From Chara braunii (Eukaryota > Streptophyta > Charophyceae > Charales > Characeae): a stretch of DNA of 26,673 nucleotides. Both the position numbers and the translations under genes were made by a program. Under the pieces are notes generated by a model. The model was not told the origin of the DNA. It ran no database searches and saw nothing but the letters and a program-made list of their open reading frames with translations. Positions 1-10,796 of the stretch are shown one piece after another. Numbering within the stretch: the stretch's first letter is position 1; each line of letters starts with the position of its first letter. The DNA lies in the NCBI GenBank assembly GCA_003427395.1, contig BFEA01000604.1, positions 865,969-892,641 on the forward strand, read 5' to 3'.

Positions 1-116
1 GCAGCATACGGTTGAAAACTCGGGGGGGTTCAACCTGTTGATGATTCGATAAAACTACAACAAAACAGTCTGCTACGATCAGTAGACGTTGTTCTCGGAA
101 GAAAAGAGGAATGCGC

Positions 117-232
117 AAGAAGAAGAAGAAGGAGAAGAAGAAGAAGAAGAAGAAGCGGCAGGAGAAGAAGAAGAAGAAGAAGAAGAAGAAGAAGAAGAAG
201 AAGAAGAAGAAGAGGGAGAAAAAGAAGCGGAA
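117..232. repeat. (GAA)n microsatellite
   Basis: This is a nearly pure GAA/AAG purine tract with small interruptions (GGA, CGGCAGG). It creates open frames of poly-Glu, poly-Lys or, on the other strand, poly-Ser/Leu. These are composition artefacts, not genes. Long GAA tracts can form triplex DNA, but nothing here shows that it happens. Confidence 0.95.
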
Positions 233-654
233 GGGGCAGGCAGCCATAGCCGAGCTGTGTTGTTGTATACTGAATGGGGCGCATGGTGGTCCTTGGGTGC
301 ATGTGGCATCTGTGAGTTGGGGATCGGCATTGTGAGTGATACGAGAGACATACCTGGTGCTTGAGGCGAACGACGGGGCTGGGATCTGCTCGTACTTCTG
401 GGAGTTGTTGACGCCATCAGTGGCATTCGAGATAGGCTAAATAGGATCAACGATTTGTAGTCTGGGCGTCAAACGCCGGATAAGATATCGACATTGGGTC
501 CCTGTTGATGATGGTGAGGCTATTCGAACATTGTGACTTATAAGATTTTTGTTGTGCTCTTCTTTGGTAGGACTCGTGATTGCTTTTGGTTCAAGGTCAC
601 GGCTATCTGGTTTCATTTATATGATGCTGCTTGGTTCTGAAGGTTGCTATTGCG

Positions 655-655
<1 letters not shown>
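233..655. other. No gene seen
   Basis: This stretch lies between the GAA tract and the first TTA tract. I see no protein-like frame, RNA gene or clear repeat boundary. It is probably a further degraded part of the surrounding repeat landscape. Confidence 0.5.
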
Positions 656-691
<36 letters not shown>

Positions 692-714
692 TTAGTTATT
701 ACTATTATTATTAT
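656..714. repeat. (TTA)n microsatellite
   Basis: This TTA/ATT tract has a few interruptions (TTTAG, ACT). It is the first of several TAT-type tracts in the first 4 kb. Two later tracts form the tail of a recognisable dispersed repeat, so this one may be the tail of a copy too decayed to recognise. Confidence 0.9.
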
Positions 715-870
715 GGCGTTTTAATCCTAGTTATAATAAGTAATGGTTGAAGTGGTAGGGGGTAATGCATTGATCTGATGGTCTTCAAGAAAGGAGGTGA
801 GTGTGCGGGATATCGAGGTTTGATGAGGGTGATGAGATACGTACCTGATGCATGAAGAGAGGTCGGCTAT

Positions 871-1177
871 GGTGTTGATATCATGAACATTGGTCTATGA
901 GAAGTCGAAGTGAGCCAGATGCATGAACGCAACTGCAGGTAGGATAGTAGAGTAGAGTAGGCTGGGTCACTGGGGAGTTGGGCACCAGACAGAGAGGAGC
1001 AACCATTGATATTGTGTTGGGGTAGGCCTGAGGGCTTGAACATTGACTCATTACTTCATTGTATTGCTCTTGATTATCAGTACTATTGTGCTCGCTGTTT
1101 GTACGCGACTACTCAGACGTCAGTGACGATTTCACAACTTGAGTTTTTTTATATCATTCACACTCATATTCCTTGTA

Positions 1178-1239
<62 letters not shown>
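871..1239 (+). repeat. Dispersed repeat with (TAT)n tail, copy A
   Basis: This matches copy B (1924-2356) over its whole length. Shared stretches include GTAGAGTAGAGTAGG, then GTTGGGGTAGGCCTGAGGG, then TACGCGACTAC and CACTCATATTCCTTG just before the microsatellite tail (1178-1239). I see no coding potential and no Pol III A or B box. A unit with a defined 3' end that runs into a simple-repeat tail is typical of non-LTR or SINE-like elements, but that class is inferred. The orientation is assigned by the tail. Confidence 0.75.
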
Positions 1240-1446
1240 GAAAACGAATTGCTCTTACTTGCTCCGCTGCTTACCGTTTGTGAAAGCGGAGACTGTCGGG
1301 ATGTGTGATGCATCCGCCGACAACATCGTGGGGATGGCCCGTCATCAGTCGCCTGCTAGAATGCGAGCGTATGCCTGTCATGTCCCTTGCTGTGGTCTCA
1401 GCATACTACACGTAAAGGGACCGTGTTGTGTTACTACTCAGCTGCG

Positions 1447-1880
1447 TTGATAAAGGGACAGACAAACAGACAGACAATACAGACAGACAGACAAACGTAC
1501 AGACAGACGGACAAAAAGAAACAGACAAACGAACATAGGCACTGTGATACACAGACACTGTGACACAGTCTCAGATACATGGTGACACACACGCACATAC
1601 ATGGTGCCGCACACACAAAGACACAGTCTCACTGAGATACACACGAAAAACTGTGACATACACACAATCCACAATCACTATGATACAGCAGCACACACTG
1701 TGACACGCACACAGACAGAGTAAGACACATTGTGGCAGTGACACAGACACAATGAAACGCACACGAACCAGTGACACAGACACAATGAAACGCACACGAA
1801 CCGGTGACAAAGACACAATGAAACACACACGAACCAGTGACATAGACACATGGCGACACATACACGGTGACACGAAGAGA
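1447..1880. repeat. CAGACA/GTGACAC-rich minisatellite
   Basis: The first part is loose (CAGA)n. The second part contains a clear 33-bp tandem unit, about 3.3 copies from 1738 to about 1849, beginning GTGACACAGACACAATGAAA. The unit length is a multiple of three, so the minus strand stays open and reads a repeated hydrophobic peptide. I regard that as an artefact. A related tract at 2540-2950 holds the same place relative to the next dispersed repeat. Confidence 0.85.
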
Positions 1881-1923
1881 GAAGAGAGAGATAAGCACCG
1901 GGTGTACGTGAGAGGCAGGCGAA

Positions 1924-2356
<433 letters not shown>

Positions 2357-2539
2357 GCAATCACTCGTATCTTCTTCAACATCTAGCATACATGCAAGCA
2401 GATGACGAACCAGCTGGCGACTTACGACCACAAAAAACTCGGAAATAATGAAGCCACGAACAAAGTCCAGATTCATATTTGTCTCGAGCATCTGTGATCC
2501 CGACAATTTATTCACACGCATGCAATTATGGATTCAGCT

Positions 2540-2950
2540 GGATATCACACACACACACACACACTCACACACACACACATACAGATAGTGTAATGCACTC
2601 ATATGCAGTGACACGTACACGTACGGTCACACCGTGACACATATACAAGTGATACACAGACATATCGTGACACACATACAGTCACACTGTGATATATACA
2701 CAATAACACATAGACACAGTCACACTATGATAAACACACGGGGTGACACACACAGTTACACGGTCGCATTCACACAGTGACAGTCACCCAGTGATGATTA
2801 CGCAGCGATATAGATAGTGACAAAGAACCAGTGACACATACGCAGTCACACAGACACACGGTTAATGGTGGCATAGTGTCACACACGCATACACGGTGAA
2901 AACAACACAAAATACATGGTGACGCCCAAAACACGAAGACACCAGGGCAC
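2540..2950. repeat. (CA)n followed by GTGACAC/CAGTCACAC minisatellite
   Basis: It opens with (CA)n at about 2549-2580 and continues as irregular units built on GTGACACA and CAGTCACACTGTGA. The latter contains the small palindrome TCACACTGTGA. It is the same family of tract as 1447-1880 but more degenerate. No gene is supported here. Confidence 0.8.
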
Positions 2951-3078
2951 ACTGAGAGAAGAAAGTAGCATATGGGAAGAAATGGGCACCGGGGCTGGGA
3001 CTGCAGGGCGCTAGCAGCCCATAACCAGACTGTAGGGGACTGAGAAAGTTGGCGGTAAAGGAGGTCTTCGGGAAGGAG

Positions 3079-3226
3079 GCGCTATCTGCTCCTTGCCTGA
3101 CTACTTGGACTTCAACATGACCCTGAGTTTTGATTTCTGCACTTCGCTTACATTCATGTTCCTTGCAAAAGTACTATTATTATTATATTATTATTACTAT
3201 TTTTATTATCATCATTATTATTATTG
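3079..3226 (+). repeat. Dispersed repeat with (TAT)n tail, truncated copy C
   Basis: Only the 3' part is recognisable. GCTAT...TTG...GACTAC, CTGAGTTTTGATTTCTG and CATTCATGTTCCTTGC line up with the ends of copies A and B, followed by an imperfect ATT tail at 3174-3226. It is more diverged than A and B are from each other. Confidence 0.6.
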
Positions 3227-4255
3227 TTTCAGTAACTTGAGAAACTAGCAAGCCTTGTGCCCGCCCTAAGCGAAGGCAGGGCTGAATATATGTAAGAAGC
3301 CTTTGCCTCGCCATTTTCCGATATGTGTCTCGAAGAATTGTTGCACACTAGTTGGTGAGAGTGCAGTCTGTGTTGCACCTTGGACCTCCTAGAAGGTGCT
3401 GCTGTGGTAGACGGCTGAGCCAGGACGCGGGCTGATTGCGTCATCAGCACACACAACGAAAGGCCAGCATAATAAAGGGAGGCCGCAGGCCACTGAGAAC
3501 ACAGCAAGTGTCACTGCATCCGCGCACAAGCACTGAGTGGCAAGAGTCACAGTTGGACAGTGGGAGCACTGGCAGGCTATAGCTTGGGATGCAGAGCAGT
3601 AGGCAAACGTCTGCACGGTCTTGTAAGCATGCAGAACGACGAGCACACAGGGGAGCTTTGCTGTGCCTAGGGTCGTATGACAAGATTGGCATAAGTAAAG
3701 AAAACGTATATAAATCAGAAAAGGGAAACCAGAAAAGGAGAAAGGATGAAAGTGAAAAGAAAAAAGGGAGAGTGAGATAGAAGCAAGCAAAAGGAGAAGA
3801 GTTATGTCAAGTGAAATATCAACAAAAGACATCTTCGTTCGTTATTCGAATTGACATGGTATTGTTATCATGATTATTATTATTATTTGTGCCACTATTT
3901 GCTTTTGTTATTATTACTATCATAATTATTTTTATTATTTTATTATCAGTTGATATCATTGTTATTTGCTTGTTGTTACTACTACTTCTACTAGTTACTA
4001 TTACTATCACTGGACATCGTACGAGGCCTGAGATGAAGAGAAAGCATGGGGCATTGGAAAGGGAGGTGACACTACCCTTTTGCGATAGTGCCCACCTTCT
4101 TCATTCTACTCCGTACTCATTTTTATTTGGTCCTCTTAGATGCCCGCCTCCTCGGTCGTAATTGCTTGGTGCCATGGTTCCCATCGAGTTAATTCTAGCC
4201 TCAGGTGACTCTAGGGGTCAGCAATCGATTGCGTGAATTATATACGATCAGTGAC
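3227..4255. other. No gene seen; purine-rich and ATT-rich tracts
   Basis: Open frames up to 147 codons exist on the minus strand (3389-3832), but they look like antisense of low-complexity sequence and match nothing I know. A purine-rich stretch lies at about 3715-3800. Imperfect ATT/TTA runs lie at about 3871-3960. I can name nothing here. Confidence 0.5.
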
Positions 4256-4938
4256 AAGGCGATTACAGGAGCTCTGCTGGAGTTCAGGAGGGACTTTGGA
4301 GACAGGGAACAGTAAGGTACGCACACTTTTGCCTGGTAAGCCATAAATTTTTAATATATAACCTTCATGCAATTGCACGTGTTTGTAATAGTAAAGAGCG
4401 TATTTTGAGTCAGGATTTCTTCAGGACTAAACTCAAGTCGAGAGGAAAAGAGAAACTGTCCATGTAAAGAAGAGCAAAGCTTGAAGAAGGCTGATTGCAT
4501 GAAATGGATCTGATTTGGGTATGACTAACTGTTTCTGAAAAAACATAGCGAGAACGAGAAGTTCCGAGTAACTATCTCAATATGTGGGTGTTTATTTTGG
4601 GGATGTGGCCGCTAGGGGATTGACTTCATGCAGTCTTCCCTTGCTTAATAAGACCACCTGACTAGTGAAAAGGGATGGGGTACACAGTGGATTGAAGGAC
4701 TTCTGCATGATATGATCGGATACTGTAATGATGGACTGCATCAACTAACTCTTGACTAGGCCTACATACTCTCAAAAGGTCCAAAGCTAACACAGCCAGG
4801 GATCAGGCGAACGAGTTTAAGACATGGGGCACAAGTCTCGTATGACCTACCCACATAATTTTAAAGGCTTCTGAATGATCCGGGGCTTACGTGGCGTCAA
4901 AAGCAACGACCGGGTCACCAGGGTAAAACTTGCAAAGG

Positions 4939-5560
4939 GTGATAAGAGTAGTGAGGCTCCGAGAAGCCTGCCTTATCACACTAATAACATGGATGTGATA
5001 AGAGTAGCAAGGGTCCGAGAAGCCTGCCTTATCACACTAATAACACGGATGTGATAAGAGTGGCAAGGCTCCGAGAAGTCTGCCTTATCGCAATGATGTC
5101 ACTAACGATGTGATAAGAGTAGCAAGGCTCCGAGAACTCTGTCTTATCATACTAATAACACGGATGTGATAAGAGTAGCAAGGCTCCGAGAAGCCTGCCT
5201 TATCACACTAATAACACGGATGTGATAAGAGTAGCAAGGCTCCGAGAAGTTTGCCTTATCACACTAATAACACGGATGTGATAAGAGTAGCAAGGTTCCG
5301 AGAAGCCTGCCTTATCACACTTATAACACAGATGTGATAAGAGTAGCAAGACTCCGAGAAGCCTGTCTTATCGCAATGATGTCACTAACGATGTGATAAG
5401 AGTAGCAAGGCTTTGAGAAGCCTGCCTTATCGCAATGATGCCACTAACGATGTGACAAGAGTAATACGGCTCCGAGAAGCCTGCCTTATCGCGCTAATGA
5501 CACGGATAACGTAATAAGAGTGGCAAGGCTCCGAGAAACCTGCGTTATTACCATCTTCCC
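4939..5560. repeat. 56/59-bp hairpin minisatellite, about 11 units
   Basis: Units start at 4939, 4995, 5051, 5110, 5166, 5222, 5278, 5334, 5393, 5452 and 5511, so the spacing is 56 or 59 bp. Each unit is a nested inverted repeat: outer arms GTGATAAG and CTTATCAC, inner arms GGCT and AGCC around CCGAGA. The spacer is ACTAATAACACGGAT (56-bp units) or AATGATGTCACTAACGAT (59-bp units). Several units have a GT-wobble arm (CTTATCGC or CTTATCAT). The unit at 5511 changed in both arms (GTAATAA with TTATTAC). Degenerate relatives continue to about 5680, ending in GGTAGA...TCTACC. No frame stays protein-like across units. Confidence 0.9.
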
Positions 5561-5699
5561 TTGATCTAACGCACAACAGTGAATACGAGAAGGAAGGTCC
5601 TCGAGGTCTGCCCTATCACAATCAGACGCCAATAAAAGATGGGTAGATCCCGAGCGGTCTACCATATTATTGCGAACCTTCTCAATAAAATTGGATCAA

Positions 5700-6600
5700 T
5701 CAATTACTAACAGACTGTTTCTGATTCTATTGAGGAGAGGATAGTGAGATCTTGGCTCTGAGAGAATTATCGCTGTATCTTGGAACTTCTGTTTTGATTT
5801 CTATCATGTGACTTCTCTCTAATGTGAAATGACGATACTGCTTGTGATTGCCAAAGAAAAAGAACCAAGAAAGTGGGACTTTGGTAAACAATCTTAAAAA
5901 GAGACTTATGTAGGATCGCTGGTTCGGAGGAGCTGGGAATGAACTTTGATCATTGCCTAAGCCAATAGGGCAACAGCCTGGCAATTAGATAAGGGTAGAG
6001 GCTAGACAGTGGGTCATCAATGAGCATCGATCTCCAGGTCACGAGTCTAGAAGGAATCTCATAAAACCCAATATAGGAAAAAGAATGTTAAGTTTCTTTC
6101 GGACTGTGTTGTGTCTACATGTTTCATCACTCTTGGAGAAAATTACGGAAGAGGACCGTAAGGAACTGCAATTTTGTTATCATTGAATAACAGGTCGGTA
6201 GGACTCCGACTCAACTTCCACATGGCTTGATACCCACGCCTAAGACAAAACCTGAAAGGGAAACGGACAGATCTTCCCCTGTATCTAAGCCTGAATTGTC
6301 CAAGTCACTCTCGAAGGACTTTTGAAAAAGTGAAGGGCTAGGTAAAATGACTCAGGAGTAGGAAGGAGTGTTGTTTTTCAAGGTTTTGGGGAGTGAGGGA
6401 CTTGCTATGAATGGGTTAAAGGTTGACGTTTGTAGCGCATTCTGTGTTTTGCATTTGTATGCGTGTATGTGTTTTCTTGCATCTCCACAGGTGTTGGGCG
6501 GTAAACTGTCTTTCTGAACTTAAGGATCATCTGGGATATTCGCACACAGGGTACCGCAGTTGTGAAAGTGAGATTTACCGCTCATTCGCTCCCCCTAATT
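5700..6600. other. Interior of partial element, no gene seen
   Basis: This is AT-rich sequence without a convincing coding frame. It contains two of the anchors shared with 13800-14000. Open frames at 5727-5984 (minus) and 6423-6671 (plus) are short, have no recognisable motif, and the second runs through the TA microsatellite. Confidence 0.45.
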
Positions 6601-6610
6601 TACATATATA

Positions 6611-6644
<34 letters not shown>
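6601..6644. repeat. (TA)n microsatellite
   Basis: The run is TATATA with one CTT interruption. A shorter TA/CATA run lies at the corresponding place (14383-14407) in the related element. Confidence 0.9.
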
Positions 6645-6645
<1 letters not shown>

Positions 6646-6889
6646 ATGAACAAGGTCATACTCTGGTCTGAGCTTAGGAAGGTTATTGTCTAGGATTCTA
6701 TTGAGATCTTGAGAAAGTAGGAGATTACAAAAGGGCTTAGACTTTGGCGTTTCTCATATGGTCAACGAAGGAACATAGAATTCATTATCATAGTTAGCTA
6801 AGCGTGGAAGACTGTCCGGAAAAGTCGATCTGATAAGATAGTCGGTCAAAGGGGGTTGGCACCTCGGGGCACGATATACGGATCAGTCT

Positions 6890-7219
6890 TAAGGCGTCCC
6901 GCGTGTATGCGTATGCTACGACGATCGAGAAAATGCCCTCGGCTGGCCTACCTCTGTAATTGCATGTAAAAGCTTTCACGCGTGGGTCCGTAGCTCAGTA
7001 GGGATACGCCCACCTAAGGGATGGTGACAACTCCCGCAAGTGGAGGTAAGTTGTACCTCGTGGATCTCTAACCTGTCGTAGGGATTCATGAGAGGTATAG
7101 CACGCGCGCACGGTCGGAGTGGTGTTTCGTTAAGTAACCTAAGACTCCTGCGTGATACGACCGTGAGGTCCGATACAAGAATTACTTTGTGTCTGGGTGT
7201 GAGACCACCGCGTGCGACA
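6890..7219 (+). repeat. Terminal block, copy 1
   Basis: This is homologous to 15110-15430 at a nearly constant offset of 8222-8223. Shared words are CCTCTGTAATTGCAT, GGATACGCCCACC, GGATGGTGACA.CTCCCG and GTGGAGGTAAG. It ends in GTGCGACA, where the other copy ends in ACCCGACA. The word TAGCTCAGTAGG at about 6990 fits a Pol III A box, but no good B box follows at tRNA spacing. I read the block as the right terminal part (LTR-like) of the element. Confidence 0.7.
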
Positions 7220-7634
7220 CTGTGCGATGTCGCCAACGAGTTCCACCTTCGCCTTTGGGTCGTCTGTGACAATCATGTCGCCCGCCATAGTTGAGCGCGC
7301 ACGTCACGGTTCCGTCACGGTGAAACACGGAGAGCGTTGCCGCCATTGACATCCACGTGGAGACAAGGGAACGAGGGCGCCAGCGAGCGAAAGGGTGTTG
7401 GGTATTTGCACATTCCACGTCATGAACATGGAGGGAGATGTGTAGGGCGGTACGAATGCATTAACGACTTTGGAAAGAAATGCGGTGGTTGTAGCTGTGT
7501 CATCCGTCGCCATTCGTTATTGCATTGACAGAAGGACAACTCGCATGAAGATGAGACTGTCCATTCACAGGCAAAGGCATCTCATGCAACAAGTGATGGA
7601 GGCGGCCAATTGTGTGTCGTTATGACAATCCATT
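7220..7634. other. Between the element end and the transposase fragment
   Basis: This is GC-richer sequence with overlapping open frames on both strands and none recognisable. By position it should be the 5' flank of the Harbinger transposase gene that follows. No terminal inverted repeat could be identified. Confidence 0.4.
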
Positions 7635-7885
7635 GTGCAATTTTGTTGCGCCATGGCATCGGGTTCAATCCCGCGGGCGAGGTGGTGGATGAAGAGAAGA
7701 ACGAGCAGGAAATGGGAGGATCTCCGGAAGATGGACGACGAGGCAGAGGGCTACTATAAGGAGAAGTTGTGGATATCCTGTAGAGTATTCTGGGAGATCG
7801 TCGAGGTGTTGTCCCCTCATCTGCAGTGGAGGGTGACATTTTACAGGGAGCCTTTGATGCCCGATCACATCATCGCATATGCGCT
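7635..7885 (+). pseudogene. PIF/Harbinger transposase, N-terminal part
   Basis: The frame reads a basic start (WWMKRRTSRKWEDLR), then YYKEKLWISCRVFWEIVEVL, then a TFYREPLMPDHIIAYAL stretch. This is the helical region that precedes the DDE domain in Harbinger transposases, which cut and paste DNA elements in the nucleus. The frame ends abruptly at the AYAL codons. The matching continuation (ALYRWASGETYE...) is found at 15431, and the five bases GCGCT are present at both break points. The start is uncertain: ATG at 7635 and 7653 are both in frame, and the conserved part begins only about residue 15. The catalytic residues are not in this part, so it cannot work alone. An alternative, that this is a separate truncated copy, is possible but would need both copies to break at the same base. 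Confidence 0.7.
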
Positions 7886-8480
7886 GTCGGCACGAATACC
7901 CTTACACGAGTATCCGCCCTGATTTTAGCAAGTGACAGAAAAGGGTTTTTCGGTTTGAAAGTTAGGGACGCTGCGCGCGTCGCGGGTGAATTTCCTGCTG
8001 TGACTAAGAATGTGAGACTGTTTGAAGGAAGTAGAAAGTGCGTGGGTACGCAAGTTTTGAGGTGCGCGATATCTTTCTTTTTGATATTATAAGATCCACA
8101 CAGTTGCCGACCAACTTTTGATTTAGATTGAAAGGACTAAATGAGTTTTTTTTATTTTCATCGACAAAATTGTTTATGGCACGTACGCAAGTACGGAGAT
8201 TGGCATAGATAAAAGTTTGAGTTTTCTACCTCTAGGAAGGAAAAGGCGTGACCTTGAGGCAAGGAGTGCTGCGCACGGCGGTTGAGAGCAGAGTCGAGTT
8301 CTTTGTATGGTGAGTGACTGTGCTTCGGGACCGATGGGCAGGACCGAAGGTCGGGTTCCGACGATCCTTCCCATCCCATCGCCGTTTCTCATATTTTTCT
8401 AACTTTTATTACTTTTTTTATTATTCTTAATTTTATTCTGTCCCATTTTGGGACGTGGTTCCGGTACTAGCGTCGGACCC
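7886..8480. other. Left end of the insertion, possible 5' LTR
   Basis: No gene is seen. T-rich runs lie at about 8140-8160 and 8395-8440. Three short words are shared in order with the right end of the insertion, so this may be a decayed 5' LTR ending near 8363 (CCGACG). No tRNA primer-binding sequence could be recognised after it. Confidence 0.35.
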
Positions 8481-8545
8481 AAGAGCTTAGCTCAGTGGGT
8501 ACACCCATGAGCTGTTGAAATACAGTGTGTTCAGGTCCAGATGAT
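8481..8545 (+). ncRNA. tRNA-like Pol III promoter pair (SINE head or tRNA relic)
   Basis: TTAGCTCAGTGGGT at 8487-8500 is a near-perfect A box. TGTTCAGGTCC at 8528-8538 matches the B box at 8 of 10 fixed positions. The 40-nt distance between them fits a tRNA. The cloverleaf is not intact: GCTC and GAGC of the D arm pair only with a lengthened loop, and the anticodon stem is short. I read it as a tRNA-derived SINE head or a dead tRNA. No A-rich tail or target duplication was identified. Confidence 0.4.
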
Positions 8546-8599
8546 GGAACTTGATGAATAAATTTAAATATTGGGCCCGGTCCACTCGGTGATGATATC

Positions 8600-9540
8600 T
8601 CGACGCCGGTACTTAGGATCCAGCGCTTTGAGGCAGTCGTAAAAATCAGGGTGGTGCGGAAGCAACTAGCGACAACCGAACTTATTTAGAACGACAGACC
8701 CAATGGTTTCGGGCCGCTGAATGCAAGTTTCTTCGACGGACTGTGGTCGAGGTGGCTCCGGTGCGCTATCGTTCAAACAGGATGAAGTTGACGATGAGAG
8801 CAGGAGGAGAGAATGATCTTACTTGCTGGTAGGGCATTCACCTTTGTTTTAATGGAAGGATCATTCTTGATTGGGCAGGGCACAAGGTAACGACCGCCCT
8901 TCATCGCCCTGCTCATCATGGCTATCGTAGTCGTCATAATCATCTTGCTATAATAAGCGAGCTGCCTATTATCATATCCGGTGCCATATTGCTCTTCCAT
9001 GGGGCTGTTTCTATTTCGGGAGCTGCGATGTCGACTACATCTATAGTTTTCTTTCCTCGAAGTGCTCGTCACGAAGACTTCGAGTTTTGTCGTAGCAGTT
9101 TCGTTTTTGAGGAGGCACACCTGGTGGCATTTTGGCGTAAGATTCATCATGATCTTACCTATTCTATCGATGGGGGTAGCGTGAGTCCGATCACGGGGTT
9201 GGAGGCATGCCTGTTGGCCGGTGCGTTGCTCGTCTTACCTACGGAAGGAGCCTCTCCTTTCCTCTGTGTGTACATAGCTAGGAAGCGGAGGGGATGTATC
9301 TCTCTGCAGTCTCGCAAAGGATTCATTTCGAAATTGCTCATCTATCGGCAGGAGTAGCGCAAGGCCTGTCGTAAAGGTTAAAGGCCTATCTGATCCCGAG
9401 GTGTTTGTCTTGATTGGAAGCGTTATTCTTCTGCAGCGGCGCGGTGACGACAAACCCTGCCCTGCCTTCGTAGCCTGTCTCCTTCTCTTCCTAACTCTCC
9501 TCGTCCCGTTCTTCACTTCGTACCTCCTCCTCCTTACCGT
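8600..9540. other. Insertion interior, unassigned
   Basis: Long frames are open on both strands (8773-9150 minus, 8989-9357 plus, 9235-9543 minus), as expected where TAA and TAG are rare. None has a motif I recognise. An A+T-poor, C+T-rich stretch at 9470-9540 reads a hydrophobic peptide on the plus strand, which is probably only composition. Confidence 0.4.
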
Positions 9541-9574
9541 CACTCCTTATACCCTCAATACATATGAAAAGCGA

Positions 9575-10015
9575 CGACTTGGCTTGCTCAAGACAGCCAC
9601 AGTCCAGTTGCCTAACGCTTTACTGACCAGTCCAACCGCAAATGGGATAAAGTGCAGCAATTAGAACGTCGTGCAACAGTCGCCCGATCTCACTCCAAAT
9701 TTTACCGAATGCAAAAAGAATGAGAATGAATCCTCCGCTCAGTTACGAGCAGGTATGCACCAATGAGCCCACCCACGACTCTGCTCATTACCCGTTGGAG
9801 CCGAGAATGAATCGTCCGCCAGATTATGAAAACGTACGTTCCTTTCTCCGAATCTCCCCTCTGTCTTAGTGTACCTGGTAACGCTTACGATAAGATCCTA
9901 CCGGTAGCTACAACCACCGGGCACAACGAACAGCGTACGAACGCGGTACTGAAGATCCCGACGATCTTGTTGCCGAACGTAATGACAAGCAACCCGATGA
10001 CAAACGGAAAGAAGA
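9575..10015. repeat. Diverged tandem duplication of coding-like segments
   Basis: Two duplicated pairs are visible. First, 9580-9655 resembles 9943-10012. On the minus strand these read hydrophobic helices sharing PF..GL.....GN..V...S, and on the plus strand they share LK..T..LPN and NG.K, so the coding strand is undecided. Second, AGAATGAATCCTCCGCTCAG (from about 9728) and a relative at about 9803 read MNPPLSYEQ and MNRPPDYEN, both proline-rich with a PPxY-like motif. Each is followed by a GTATGC or GTACGT that could be a splice donor. I cannot name a gene. A host-derived or element-encoded membrane protein remnant is possible. Confidence 0.35.
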
Positions 10016-10617
10016 CAACCAGCGGAGGACGGCGAACACTGTGGCATACATCGACGTGAACAACCAACACAATCGCCACATGGATGGAGCTTAACGACCA
10101 AAACCACCACAACGAATATGATCCCTATGCTGAGTAATAGTAGTATCTTGACTTTCACGACTGCCTCGACGAACCGCGCGATCCTCTCTACTGAAACATG
10201 CAGGATGGCTTGAATCTCCCGCAAGAGCATAGGAAGATACACCCCCGTTGAGGCACGTCTACTGCACGAATCAACGGTCATGAAGGATAAAAATGAATCT
10301 TTCACCAGAAACTGGCTAGGTGCATCAACACTGCCAATTCTCCTTCTTCCTTGTGTGTAACTTTCACTGCCCACCGCACCGAAATCTGTTACCATACTTC
10401 GAACTTGAAGCCCGCCCGCAGATCCGCAGCGACCAGGAATCCCGCCATAGCCTTTCAATTCTCTCGATCTCACAAGGAATCGAGGGTTCCATTATTCTAC
10501 GTTCTCCCTTGTACGCCCCACTCTCTTACCTCCTCCTTGCTCCTATCTGATACCGCCTAGCCTCACCGATCGAGGGAGGTAGGCATTTCCTCCCTTTTCT
10601 CCTACCTATTCTCTTTC

Positions 10618-10619
<2 letters not shown>
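10016..10619. other. Insertion interior, unassigned
   Basis: The minus strand is open for 191 codons (10473-9898) and includes one strongly hydrophobic stretch (KILLLLSIGIIFVVVVLVV, about 10155-10100). It has no recognisable family and overlaps the duplicated segment at 9943-10012. I list it only as a possible membrane protein remnant. Confidence 0.25.

Positions 10620-10697
<78 letters not shown>
10620..10697. repeat. (CT)n microsatellite
   Basis: This is a pure CT run of about 78 bases. A second run of 36 bases follows the N at 10755-10790. The same 56 bases follow each run, so the two runs may be one locus assembled twice. Confidence 0.95.
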
Positions 10698-10703
<6 letters not shown>

Positions 10704-10754
10704 GTGTACGTACGCACGTCCCGGCGAAGGTCATTCCGAACCACGAAGAGGAAN

Positions 10755-10796
<42 letters not shown>

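Larger units (their letters stand above)
4260..7219 (+). mobile_element. Partial copy 1 of a hairpin-array-bearing element
   Basis: Short anchors occur in the same order here and in the 7885-15430 insertion. They are GGAGCTCTGC...CAGGGAACA (4268 and 11675), ATACGGAAGAGG-like (about 6140 and 13820), TGTTATCA...AATAAC.GGTCGGT (6175 and 13977), a TA microsatellite (6601 and 14383), and a 320-bp block at the right end (6890-7219 and 15110-15430). The right end reads CGACA, like the CCGACA end of the second copy. Between the anchors the sequences are too diverged to align by eye. No pol or gag motif is visible, so it would be a non-autonomous (LARD-like) element. The left end is unknown; 4260 is only the first anchor. 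Confidence 0.5.

Noticed and set aside
89-450. Open frames of poly-Glu/Lys (plus) and Leu/Ser-rich (minus)
   Set aside because: They are translations of the GAA microsatellite, with no non-repetitive coding sequence around them.
3389-3832. 147-codon minus-strand frame
   Set aside because: It is opposite purine-rich low-complexity sequence, has a Leu/Phe/Ser-biased composition and no domain.
6985-7045. A tRNA gene starting at the TAGCTCAGTAGG word
   Set aside because: The A box is good, but the D arm does not close, the B-box candidate has an extra base, and no acceptor stem pairs.
9898-10473. 191-codon minus-strand frame as a real membrane protein gene
   Set aside because: Only one hydrophobic stretch is distinctive, part of the frame overlaps a duplicated segment, and no family or start signal supports it. 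It is kept only as an unassigned remnant.
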